The notes beneath the pieces are model-generated. The model made no database searches, had not been told where the DNA came from, and was given only the letters and a program-made list of their open reading frames with translations. A program made the translations under genes and the position numbers. 40,939 nucleotides of DNA from Prevotella sp. (lineage in GTDB: Bacteria; Bacteroidota; Bacteroidia; Bacteroidales; Dysgonomonadaceae). Of this stretch, positions 25,723-33,126 are shown piece by piece. Each line of letters begins with the position of its first letter. The first letter of the stretch is position 1. The stretch is from NCBI GenBank assembly GCA_031285905.1, contig JAITVH010000169.1, positions 1 to 40,939 of the forward strand, read 5' to 3'.

Positions 25723-25905
25723 TTAGCAAATGTGGTGATTTATATCTATAGGCTTCAAATCACGGGCTTTGATACCTATGACTTTTCCGTTGTGGCTGAA
25801 ATAAAGTTCTTCGTCCTGAGCCTGCCTTTTTGCGATCAATTCATTGTAGGATGTATTAATTCCGCTAAGAAGTTTTTTCCTTATTGCCAATTCTTCCGGT
25901 GTCAT
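25723..25905 (-). CDS. Small protein paired with the zeta-toxin-like kinase
   Basis: 60 residues: an N-terminal helical part (MTPEELAIRKKLLSGINTSY, NELIAKRQAQ) and a short beta part (YFSHNGKVIGIKARDLKPI). No known domain that I can name. It overlaps the kinase gene by 4 bp (ATGA) and is 1 bp from menG, so it is translated together with the kinase. A similar short, charged protein next to zeta-like genes in other bacteria comes to mind, which would make it a candidate antitoxin or partner, but this is inference; canonical epsilon/PezA antitoxins lie upstream of zeta and look different. Confidence 0.75.
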   Translation of the reverse strand: MTPEELAIRKKLLSGINTSYNELIAKRQAQDEELYFSHNGKVIGIKARDLKPIDINHHIC

Positions 25906-26468
25906 ATATCCCTCAAATAATAGAATTTATCTTCATCTTGAACATCAATGACTTTTGTCCGTTTACCTTCAGCAATCATGCTAAAGGGGTCTGTCGAATT
26001 ATCAACCAATATCCAATAATCAGCAATAGGGATAAACATGGAAAACAGGTTTCTCATACCTGCGAAATACCTGCGAATAATTACATCCTCAGGAACATTA
26101 TGCCCTCCAAACCGAACTCGTTGTTCTACCCTTTTTATCGCTAATTCGGGTGATTCAAGCCAGAAATAGATTAAAGTAACGAAATATCCCTCATTTTGAG
26201 CCCGTTTGATGAAGTTTGCATATGATTTGGTAGCTAATGTCGTTTCAATCGCGAAATCCTCCCTTAACCGGAGCATTTCATTCATACGCATAATCATTAG
26301 CCGGCCGGCCTCTATCGCTACCGACTCAGGATGAAATGGGGATAATCCTTTAGCTATCTCGTCTGCATTGATAAATTCTTTGCAATCAAGCATTTCGGGA
26401 AACATGGCATACGATGCGGTTGTTTTTCCGGCACCGTTACAACCTGATATAATATAGAGATTTGGCAT
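25902..26468 (-). CDS. Zeta-toxin family P-loop kinase
   Basis: 188 residues. Walker A GCNGAGKTT at 9-17, INADEIAKGLSP with D36 at the position of the catalytic-type Asp, and FAIETTLATKSY (72-83) together match the zeta-toxin/UDP-N-acetylglucosamine kinase fold; an Arg-rich stretch (RVEQRVRFGGHNVPEDVIIRRY) supplies phosphate-binding Arg residues. Zeta toxins phosphorylate cell-wall precursors, but small chromosomal members are not all toxic. It starts 13 bp after the purC stop and overlaps the 60-residue gene by 4 bp. Whether it is a toxin, a small-molecule kinase or a maintenance enzyme cannot be told from sequence. Confidence 0.88.
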   Translation of the reverse strand: MPNLYIISGCNGAGKTTASYAMFPEMLDCKEFINADEIAKGLSPFHPESVAIEAGRLMIMRMNEMLRLREDFAIETTLATKSYANFIKRAQNEGYFVTLIYFWLESPELAIKRVEQRVRFGGHNVPEDVIIRRYFAGMRNLFSMFIPIADYWILVDNSTDPFSMIAEGKRTKVIDVQDEDKFYYLRDI

Positions 26469-26481
26469 TCTTTATAGACCT

Positions 26482-27426
26482 CTATTTTTTTAAGTATTCG
26501 TTTATATTCTTTTCAAGACGCTTAGCAACATCATTTACATCTGCTTTTACAAACTTTTCACCGACGATTTTCTCATAAAGTTCGATGTAGCGTTCCGATA
26601 CGCTGTTGCAATATTCTTCGGTCATTTCAGGTACTTTCTGGCCTTCTTTACCTTGAAAACCATTATCCATAAGCCATTTGCGTACAAATTCTTTGGATAA
26701 CTGCTTTTGTTCTTCGCCTTTTTCAAACAACTGCTGATAAGAGTCAGCATAGAAATAACGCGATGAATCCGGAGTATGGATTTCGTCTATTAAATAGATC
26801 TTTCCATCCTTTTTCCCGAATTCGTACTTAGTATCTACCAGAATAAGATTCTTTTGGGCAGCCATTTCCGTTCCGCGCTGGAACAGGGCATATGTATATT
26901 TTTCCAGTTGCTCATATTCTTCTCTGTTTACCAGTCCCTGAGCGATGATCTCTTCTTTCGATATGTTTTCATCGTGGCCTTCGTCTGCTTTGGTGGTTGG
27001 GGTAATGATAGGGGTAGGGAATTTCTCATTCTCTTTCATTCCATCGGGTAATGGTACTCCGCAAAGTACACGGGCTCCGGCTTTATATTCGCGCCATGCG
27101 CTTCCGGTAAGATAGCCGCGTATCACCATCTCCACTTTGTATGGTTCGCAACGTAGACCGGCAGTTACCATAGGGTCAGGCATAGCTAATTTCCAGTTAG
27201 GAACGATATCTGCGGTGGCATCGAGGAATTTTGCCGCAATCTGGTTCAGCACTTGTCCTTTATATGGAATTCCTTGTGGCAATACGACATCGAAAGCCGA
27301 GATGCGGTCTGTTGCGATCATGATCAACAAATCGTTACCAATGGAGTACACATCCCTTACTTTTCCATGATAAACATGTGTTTGTCCGGGGAAATTGAAA
27401 TCTGTTCTGACTAACGTATTCTTCAT
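26482..27426 (-). CDS. purC: Phosphoribosylaminoimidazole-succinocarboxamide synthase (SAICAR synthetase)
   Basis: Joins CAIR and aspartate with ATP to make SAICAR in purine synthesis. Family motifs in order: [10 protein letters not shown] (21-30), [44 protein letters not shown] and [14 protein letters not shown]. At 314 residues it is the long form rather than the ~240-residue E. coli type. It is the first gene of the transcript that also carries the zeta-like kinase, the 60-residue protein and menG, and has a promoter at 27464-27494. Confidence 0.97.
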   Translation of the reverse strand: MKNTLVRTDFNFPGQTHVYHGKVRDVYSIGNDLLIMIATDRISAFDVVLPQGIPYKGQVLNQIAAKFLDATADIVPNWKLAMPDPMVTAGLRCEPYKVEMVIRGYLTGSAWREYKAGARVLCGVPLPDGMKENEKFPTPIITPTTKADEGHDENISKEEIIAQGLVNREEYEQLEKYTYALFQRGTEMAAQKNLILVDTKYEFGKKDGKIYLIDEIHTPDSSRYFYADSYQQLFEKGEEQKQLSKEFVRKWLMDNGFQGKEGQKVPEMTEEYCNSVSERYIELYEKIVGEKFVKADVNDVAKRLEKNINEYLKK

Positions 27427-27463
27427 TTTATAATCTTCTTAAATTCTATGTATAAAAACACTC

Positions 27464-27494
27464 CAAAGTTACTGAAAGTTGAGCAAATAGCAAT
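27464..27494 (-). promoter_or_regulatory. Promoter of the purC operon
   Basis: On the minus strand ATTG (27491-27494, 3 of 4 to TTTG), 19 bp, then TAACTTTG (27464-27471). Leader of about 30 nt to the purC ATG. Confidence 0.55.
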
Positions 27495-27566
27495 GAAAAG
27501 CATAATGTTAATGGAGTAGCTCTATGAAAACAATCTCAATTATTCATTACTTTTCTGAAAATATGT

Positions 27567-27574
27567 TATATTTG
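27567..27574 (+). promoter_or_regulatory. -7 promoter element of the LRR lipoprotein gene
   Basis: TATATTTG matches TAnnTTTG, 25 bp upstream of the ATG at 27600. Confidence 0.5.
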
Positions 27575-27599
27575 GAATGTTAACCCAAAATCAATATTT

Positions 27600-29315
27600 A
27601 TGAAGCCCAATTTAAAATGCCTTACTATGCCCAAATTATTAGTATTTCTTTCAGTTTTTACCATCTTGTTGTTTAGTGCGTGTAATAATGATGATGATGA
27701 GAACGGTAATCAAATTGTAACCGCCCGTATAGATGAATCTGCTTATGGCATCAAACAAGGATGGGAAAAGGGCGATAGGATAATGTTTTATAACAAGGAA
27801 GAAGGTTATTGCACTGCAAGTTTTAAACTTAAAAATGGGGGCGGAACTTCATTAGGAAAATTCAAATCGGAGCCTGATAATTTTTTAAACGGATTATATA
27901 TAAGGGAATTATATCCTAATTACCAATATACTGTAGTATATCCGGCTATTGATGGAGCGGCAACTATCGAAGATAGAGAACGTATGATAACCGAAGTTAC
28001 TCAGATAGGTAATGGAAATACGGATCATATCCAAGCTCAATATTCTATGAGTGGCAATTACGTCTATCCTGAAAAATCTCCCATAAGTTTTAAGCTTGAA
28101 TATACGACAATGACTATTAAATTAGAGAAACCCGACACATATGATATCGCTATACATGGTGCTCCTGTAAGTCTTAGATTTTTTGATGGAGACAAAAAAA
28201 TTCTGCTTACCTTGAAAAATATAGATTGGAGTAATGAGATAACTGCATATATGCTTGTAAAGGCTTTTAGTAAAGAACAGCAACAAACTTTTAATTTTGA
28301 TTTGATTTGTGCAAATGGTTATCTTTTCCAAAAAAAGATTAGTTCTAATGACATTCTCGAGACAAACATGCGTTACACTACTTCCTTGACCGGGAATAAC
28401 AAACTTATGATAGCTGAAGGCTATACTCTGTCAACACTTAACGATATTACTGATAACATAGACATTTTGGTGATAGCTGATGTTATAACATCAGAAACAG
28501 ATCTTTCTGTTCTGACAGATAAATTGCGAAATCCAGATCACCGAATACATCTAATGCTTCCCAGAGCTACTTCAATAGGTGATTATGCATTTCAATACTG
28601 TAAAGGTCTTGCATCAATCAATTTTCCTAAAGCCACTTTGATAGGCGATTATGCTTTCAGTCAATGTGATAGGCTTGTATCAGCAAATCTTCCTGTAGTT
28701 GCTACAATAGGTAATAGAGCATTTTCAGATTGCTGCGAGTTAAAGAGTGTAGATTTTCCTGTAGCCACTTCAATAGGTAGTAGTGCATTTTATGATTGTA
28801 TAGGACTCACAAGTGCAAATCTTCCTGCTGTCACTTCAATAAAATATCTAACATTTTCAGATTGTAGAAATCTCACATCGGTGAACTCTCCTGCAGTTAC
28901 TTCAATAGAGGACAACGCCTTCTATAATAGTGGCATCACATCAGTAGATTTTCCTTTAGTCGATTCGGTAGGCTATTTTGCATTCTATCGGTGTGGTAGC
29001 CTTGTGTCAATATATCTTCCTATGGCCACTTCAATAGGAGGCTATGCATTTTGCGATACTAGTGTTACTTCGATAAATCTTCCTGCAGTTACTTCGATCG
29101 GTTATTATGCATTCTCTATCAGGCTTTATAACCAAAGACTTACAAATCTGGAAATAGCGACTGCTTCATCTGGATTAGATGAAGCTGGCGTAGAACTATT
29201 TGAAGGGGTATCCTTGTCAGAAGTCGATCTCACCCTTGGCATAGGCGAAAACTCACGAGTTAATGGTAAATACTGGCGGGACTACGGGCCATTTAAAAGT
29301 ATCACCATAAAATAA
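27600..29315 (+). CDS. Surface lipoprotein: fimbrillin-like domain plus BspA-type leucine-rich repeats
   Basis: 571 residues. Lipoprotein signal ending at C28 (LLFSAC) followed by NNDDDENG. Residues ~40-270 resemble the fimbrillin/Mfa-like N-terminal fold of Bacteroidales (WEKGDRIMFYN, then Y-x-x-V-YPA and strands leading to TSLTGNNK). From about 318 to 505 there are nine units of about 22-23 residues with the pattern (A/V)TSIGxxAFxxCxxLxSxNLP, the LRR_5 (BspA) type also seen in adhesins of Bacteroidales and Trichomonas. The C-terminal ~65 residues are non-repetitive. Probably cell-surface and adhesive (inference). An in-frame ATG at 27627 is an alternative start. Confidence 0.85.
   Translation: MKPNLKCLTMPKLLVFLSVFTILLFSACNNDDDENGNQIVTARIDESAYGIKQGWEKGDRIMFYNKEEGYCTASFKLKNGGGTSLGKFKSEPDNFLNGLYIRELYPNYQYTVVYPAIDGAATIEDRERMITEVTQIGNGNTDHIQAQYSMSGNYVYPEKSPISFKLEYTTMTIKLEKPDTYDIAIHGAPVSLRFFDGDKKILLTLKNIDWSNEITAYMLVKAFSKEQQQTFNFDLICANGYLFQKKISSNDILETNMRYTTSLTGNNKLMIAEGYTLSTLNDITDNIDILVIADVITSETDLSVLTDKLRNPDHRIHLMLPRATSIGDYAFQYCKGLASINFPKATLIGDYAFSQCDRLVSANLPVVATIGNRAFSDCCELKSVDFPVATSIGSSAFYDCIGLTSANLPAVTSIKYLTFSDCRNLTSVNSPAVTSIEDNAFYNSGITSVDFPLVDSVGYFAFYRCGSLVSIYLPMATSIGGYAFCDTSVTSINLPAVTSIGYYAFSIRLYNQRLTNLEIATASSGLDEAGVELFEGVSLSEVDLTLGIGENSRVNGKYWRDYGPFKSITIK
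28561..29115 (+). repeat. Coding tandem repeat (nine degenerate ~66-69 bp units)
   Basis: Each unit encodes one BspA-type LRR. The shared DNA core is close to ACTTCAATAGG..., followed 30-40 bases later by AATCTTCCTG. Units are 65-80% similar by eye rather than identical, so recombination between them is possible but they are not fresh duplications. Confidence 0.8.
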
Positions 29316-29339
29316 TATTATTACAAGTCAGCAGTACAA

Positions 29340-29475
29340 TTTTAACTAAAAAGTAACAGATGTAACACCTTTTATTCAGTTTTTTCAAAGATCGCTTTTT
29401 ATTTTAATCTCATTGGCACATCGGCATATTACTAAATTGTCTCATGGATATACTATAGATAAATTCAAAATAAAA
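29340..29475 (+). repeat. Interspersed intergenic repeat, copy A2
   Basis: Starts TTTTAACTAAAAAGTAAC with direct GTAAC-agat-GTAAC, and ends ACTATAGATAAATTCAAAAT. The middle shares ATTGGCACATCGGCATATTA-like blocks with copy A1. It fills most of the gap between the LRR gene and the quinone reductase gene. Confidence 0.7.
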
Positions 29476-29535
29476 AGTTGAAAAATGAAGTCTTATCAAG
29501 TGTGTATTTTAATGGCAGATTCTTCTAAAGTTGTT

Positions 29536-29543
29536 TACCTTTG
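29536..29543 (+). promoter_or_regulatory. -7 promoter element of the quinone reductase gene
   Basis: TACCTTTG matches TAnnTTTG, 22 bp upstream of the ATG at 29566. It supports that ATG over the in-frame ATG at 29485, which would lie upstream of transcription. Confidence 0.55.
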
Positions 29544-29565
29544 CAGGAAACTAAAATTCATTTGT

Positions 29566-30117
29566 ATGGTAACAATTGTGTTTGCCCATCCGTGGCATGG
29601 CAGCTTTAATAAAGTAATTCTGGATACGATCACTTCCAGGTTCGACCTAAGCGGTAAACTTTATCAGGTAATCGACCTGCACAAAGACGATTTCAATCCG
29701 GTGTTTTCAGAAGTCGAATTATCCGTTTACAACGAAGGAAAGGCACTTGATCCGCTAATACTGAAATACCAGCAATATATAAAAGAATCGGATGAGATGA
29801 TCTTTATCTTCCCTAACTGGTGGAATACCATGCCGGCTATATTAAAAGGGTTCTTTGATAAGGTATTGCTCAAAGATTTTGCCTTTAATTATGAAGGAGG
29901 TTTTAATCCGTTGTTGAATATCACTAAAACCACGGTGATTACGACTTCTGAAAAGCCAAGCCCCAATTTTAAGAATGTGATAGAGAACGGTTTCATCGGC
30001 GATATGCTCAATCCGGTAGGAATTCGCAATACTACATGGTTGAGTTGTGAGGGTACATCGAAAGGGACAGACGAACATCGCCGGGAATTCCTCCGGAAAG
30101 TCGAAGAAACGGTATAA
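29566..30117 (+). CDS. NAD(P)H-dependent quinone oxidoreductase (flavodoxin-like fold)
   Basis: 183 residues of the Flavodoxin_2 family (NQO1/MdaB/KefF type): FMN/FAD-binding N-terminus VTIVFAHPWHGSFNKVIL, the signature PNWWNTMPAILKGFFDKVL at 83-101 leading to FAFNYEGGF, and VITTSEKP before the last helix. Expected to reduce quinones or other electrophiles by two electrons, a detoxification role in the cytosol. It is followed after 30 bp by the Dabb-domain lipoprotein gene, probably on one transcript. The start at 29566 gives the canonical family N-terminus. Confidence 0.9.
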   Translation: MVTIVFAHPWHGSFNKVILDTITSRFDLSGKLYQVIDLHKDDFNPVFSEVELSVYNEGKALDPLILKYQQYIKESDEMIFIFPNWWNTMPAILKGFFDKVLLKDFAFNYEGGFNPLLNITKTTVITTSEKPSPNFKNVIENGFIGDMLNPVGIRNTTWLSCEGTSKGTDEHRREFLRKVEETV

Positions 30118-30147
30118 ATTATAAACTTAAACATTTAGAAACAACTT

Positions 30148-30594
30148 ATGATGAAGAATATTGTAATAATTTTAGCAATTTGTCTGTTGACAGCGTGTTC
30201 CGGAAATAGTGGACAGAATGATACTGAAGTAACTCAACTGAAACAACAGTTAACCGAATTAGAAGCGCAGTTATCAGCTTATGAGTTGAAGAAGGGATAT
30301 ATCCAGCATACTGTACAGTTTAATCTGAAATGGGATGCATCTGCTCCTGAAACTAACAAGTTTCTACAGGATGGAAAGCAAATTCTTAGTGCATTGCCTA
30401 TGGTGCGTAACTTTGAGGCGCTGCATCAGGTAGGAGGAAAGAATAACTATAAGTATTATTTTACTATGGTGTTCGAGGATCAAAAGGCTTATGATGCCTA
30501 CAACAATCACCCGGATCATGTGAAGTTTGTAAAGGAAAGATGGGAAACTGAAGTGATCGACTTTTTAGAAGCTGATTTTGTGGTACTTGACTAA
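30148..30594 (+). CDS. Dabb-domain lipoprotein
   Basis: 148 residues: lipoprotein signal ending at C17 (LLTAC), a heptad-like coiled coil at about 25-48 (VTQLKQQLTELEAQLSAYEL), then a stress-responsive A/B-barrel (Dabb) domain from 51 to the end (YIQHTVQFNLKW with the usual His at the first strand, YYFTMVFEDQKAYDAYNNHPDHVKFV). Dabb domains dimerise; some are enzymes, many have no known role. The lipid anchor with a spacer coil suggests a periplasmic-facing dimer. Cotranscribed with the quinone reductase upstream; a common stress role is inference. Confidence 0.85.
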   Translation: MMKNIVIILAICLLTACSGNSGQNDTEVTQLKQQLTELEAQLSAYELKKGYIQHTVQFNLKWDASAPETNKFLQDGKQILSALPMVRNFEALHQVGGKNNYKYYFTMVFEDQKAYDAYNNHPDHVKFVKERWETEVIDFLEADFVVLD

Positions 30595-30614
30595 AGTATA
30601 ATTCTCTGATAAGT

Positions 30615-30641
30615 AAAAAAAGCGGTGAAAACCGCTTTTTT
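30615..30641. terminator. Bidirectional terminator between the Dabb gene and purF
   Basis: AAAAAAAGCGGT (30615-30626) and ACCGCTTTTTT (30631-30641) form a perfect stem with a GAAA loop; T runs on both strands serve both convergent genes. Confidence 0.88.
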
Positions 30642-32538
30642 ATTTATATGATCTCTTATCCACTCCTTCAATGTAATTGATAAAAGCCGTATTCACCATC
30701 CTGTTTCCACCGGGAGTAGGGTAGTTGCCTGAGAAATACCAGTCCCCTTTATGATCTGGAGTGGCTTTATGCAGGTTTTCGATGCTTTGGAATACCAATT
30801 CTATTTCTGCTTTAGTCCCTTTTGGCGTCAGCATTTCAGCCATTTTGGCAGAAATTTCTTCATCAGTAAAAGGAGCATAAATCTCTTTCACATAGTTGAC
30901 AATCTCTTCTTTCGGCTTATCTTTTTGCGCTACAGACTTACGGTACACTTCATCTATAATTGCCTCTTGTCCTCTTTCATTTAGCAGTTCTATCGCTGCC
31001 CTGAATGCCGCGAATTCGCTCATGCGGGACATATCTATGCCATAACAATCGGGATAACGGATCTGTGGGGAAGAAGAGACAATCACTATCTTTTTAGGGT
31101 GTACCCTGTCCAGCATATTGATGATGCTTTGCTTTAAGGTGGTTCCCCTGACAATGCTGTCATCAATCACTACCAGATTATCTACATTCGGCGTAATAGA
31201 GTCATATGTCACATCGTAGACGTGAGCTGCCAAATCGTCACGATGGCCATCCTGGGCTATGAATGTACGCAACTTGATATCCTTGATAACCACTTTCTCG
31301 GTACGTACTCTCATCGAAAGTATCTTTTTCAGTTCTTCCTCAGAGATGGATTTGCCTATTTCAGTAATTTTTGATAGTTTTATATCATTCATATACTTAT
31401 TGAAAGACTCTGTCATCCCGAAAAAAGCCACTTCGGCCGTATTTGGTATGAATGAGAAGACAGTGTGCTGAACGTCATAATCTATAGATTTCAGTATCTG
31501 TGGCAGCAAGAGTTTCCCCAAATCTTTACGCTCTTTATATATATCAGCATCTGATCCGCGGGAGAAATAGATACGCTCGAAGGAACAGGGTGATACAGTC
31601 CGTGGTTCCTGTATCTGTGAGAATAGTACCTGCCCTTCCTTTTTTACAATGATTGCCTGTCCGGGATTCAGCTCTTTTATTTGTTCCACATCGAGGTTCA
31701 AGGCTGTTTGTATAACAGGTCGTTCGGAAGCGACTACCACGATTTCATCGTCGTGATAATAGAATGCAGGACGTATTCCCCAAGGATCACGATACACGAA
31801 TCCATCGCCGCAACCGATCAGTCCGCCAATGGTAAAACCTCCATCCCAGTTTTCACTGGCTTTGTTCAGCATAAAATGTATATCGAGGTTTTCTTCGATC
31901 AAAGCATTTAATTCTTCACCTTTTACCTTTCTTTCTTTGCCGTATTTATCGAACTGGAACTGAACCTCCCTGTCCAGATAATGGCCTAAAGATTCTAAAA
32001 GCACGAAAGTATCAGCATAATCGCGTGGATGCTGTCCCTGAGCTACCAGTTCATCGAATAATTCGTCCACGTTAGTCATATTGAAATTTCCGGCTAAAGC
32101 GAGGTTTCTCGAACGCCAGTTGCTTCTTCGTAAAAATGGATGAACATAAGAAATGCCGCTTTTACCGGTAGTACTATAGCGCAAATGTCCTAGAAACAGT
32201 TCTCCGGCAAATGGCAGGTATTTACCGGCATATTCCGGATCGTTGAACTTCTCTGCGGGAATTTTTTCATAATTCTTATATACATTGGAGAAGATCTCGG
32301 AGATAGCTCCCGAGCCTGTCGCCCTTTCTCTGAAAACAAATTCGCTTCCGGCTGGCGATTCAAGTTTTATGACAGCTAGCCCTGCACCTTCCTGACCACG
32401 GTTATGCTGTTTTTCCATCAGCAGGTAGAGCTTATTGAGCCCGTATTGCCATGTTCCGTATTTCTTTTGATAATAGTCAAGTGGTTTTAATAGACGTATC
32501 ATTACGATACCGCATTCATGCTTCAAAGCTTCTGTCAT
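30640..32538 (-). CDS. purF: Amidophosphoribosyltransferase (long Bacteroidota form)
   Basis: First committed step of purine synthesis: PRPP plus glutamine to phosphoribosylamine. N-terminal class II glutamine amidotransferase with nucleophile Cys9 (HECGIVM) exposed after removal of a short propeptide, then NRGQEGAGLAV and GHLRYSTTGKSG. C-terminal phosphoribosyltransferase with VVIDDSIVRGTT at about 456-467. At 632 residues it is longer than the ~500-residue E. coli enzyme; Bacteroidota often carry such a long form besides a standard PurF, so it could be a paralogue. Its -7 box is at 32568-32575; the stop lies at the shared terminator with the Dabb gene. Confidence 0.9.
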   Translation of the reverse strand: MTEALKHECGIVMIRLLKPLDYYQKKYGTWQYGLNKLYLLMEKQHNRGQEGAGLAVIKLESPAGSEFVFRERATGSGAISEIFSNVYKNYEKIPAEKFNDPEYAGKYLPFAGELFLGHLRYSTTGKSGISYVHPFLRRSNWRSRNLALAGNFNMTNVDELFDELVAQGQHPRDYADTFVLLESLGHYLDREVQFQFDKYGKERKVKGEELNALIEENLDIHFMLNKASENWDGGFTIGGLIGCGDGFVYRDPWGIRPAFYYHDDEIVVVASERPVIQTALNLDVEQIKELNPGQAIIVKKEGQVLFSQIQEPRTVSPCSFERIYFSRGSDADIYKERKDLGKLLLPQILKSIDYDVQHTVFSFIPNTAEVAFFGMTESFNKYMNDIKLSKITEIGKSISEEELKKILSMRVRTEKVVIKDIKLRTFIAQDGHRDDLAAHVYDVTYDSITPNVDNLVVIDDSIVRGTTLKQSIINMLDRVHPKKIVIVSSSPQIRYPDCYGIDMSRMSEFAAFRAAIELLNERGQEAIIDEVYRKSVAQKDKPKEEIVNYVKEIYAPFTDEEISAKMAEMLTPKGTKAEIELVFQSIENLHKATPDHKGDWYFSGNYPTPGGNRMVNTAFINYIEGVDKRSYK

Positions 32539-32567
32539 AGATGAATCTCCTTTGTAATTTGAGACTA

Positions 32568-32575
32568 CAAAGATA
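32568..32575 (-). promoter_or_regulatory. -7 promoter element of purF
   Basis: Minus-strand TATCTTTG matches TAnnTTTG, 29 bp upstream of the purF ATG; no -33 TTTG found. Confidence 0.5.
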
Positions 32576-32707
32576 ATATCATTTTCGCTTTTATCCTATA
32601 AAATTAGGTCTTAGCGGAGGATGATTATTATATTTTAATAAGGCGTGAATTGTGAATAAATATACTTTAATTGTGAATTTTGTTGATTGTCTATATTCTC
32701 AATTGCT

Positions 32708-32734
32708 TTTTAACTAAAAAGTAACAAAGGTAAC
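32708..32734 (+). repeat. Interspersed intergenic repeat, partial copy A3
   Basis: TTTTAACTAAAAAGTAAC followed by AAAGGTAAC: only the left end of the family, 25 of 27 positions identical to copy A4 at 32844-32870. The hairpin element at 32749-32840 lies between them. Confidence 0.75.
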
Positions 32735-32748
32735 AGTTAACAATGAGT

Positions 32749-32840
32749 CCGGGGCTTTGCCTGTAGGGGCGGAACATCTTCCGCCCGCAGACTCTTTGTT
32801 ATTCCGGGTCGAAAATATTCGACCCCTACAGCAAGCCCGG
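32749..32840. repeat. REP/MITE-like multi-hairpin element
   Basis: An outer stem joins CTGTAGGGG (32761-32769) to CCCCTACAG (32823-32831) and extends outwards with small bulges to 32749 and 32840. Inside are two 8-bp hairpins with 4-nt loops: GGGCGGAA/TTCCGCCC (32767-32786; its GGG overlaps the outer stem) and GGGTCGAA/TTCGACCC (32806-32825, also sharing CCC with the outer stem). It is GC-rich against an AT-rich background and has no coding capacity. Short elements of this 'GTAGGGGC' type are widespread bacterial REP-like sequences. Confidence 0.8.
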
Positions 32841-32843
32841 ATA

Positions 32844-32954
32844 TTTTAACTAAAAAGTAACAGAAGTAACGCTTTCTCCTGTTTTTTCTATAGCTATCAC
32901 CTAATGGCTAAAAGGCAACAGCTATATTTACTATAGATAAATTCAAAATAAAAT
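32844..32954 (+). repeat. Interspersed intergenic repeat, copy A4
   Basis: Starts TTTTAACTAAAAAGTAAC with direct GTAAC-agaa-GTAAC and ends ACTATAGATAAATTCAAAAT, exactly as in A2, with a shorter middle. Confidence 0.75.
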
Positions 32955-33126
32955 CTTTGTAGTATTTAACTATGTTTTTCGGAGTTTAACCCTCAAGTTT
33001 TTTTATAATCCGAAAAGGGAAATAATCGCATTGCAAACCGGAAAGGACATAATTTTTATTTCATTAAACATTTCGCTTTCCCCGAATCCATAAATACACA
33101 CACCTTTCAGGATTGTACTGGCGTTT

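Larger units (their letters stand above)
32539..33126. other. 588-bp gene-free region rich in repeats
   Basis: Holds the purF -7 box (32568-32575), repeat A3 (32708-32734), a multi-hairpin element (32749-32840), repeat A4 (32844-32954) and about 170 bp (32955-33126) in which I recognise no gene, terminator or repeat. Confidence 0.7.

Noticed and set aside
28561-29115. Regular repeats resembling a CRISPR array
   Set aside because: The units are in-frame, degenerate and encode BspA-type LRRs; there are no identical repeats with unique spacers.
32955-33126. Possible gene remnant downstream of the DUF4846 gene
   Set aside because: Short open stretches occur on both strands but none resembles a protein family and none has a promoter or start signal.
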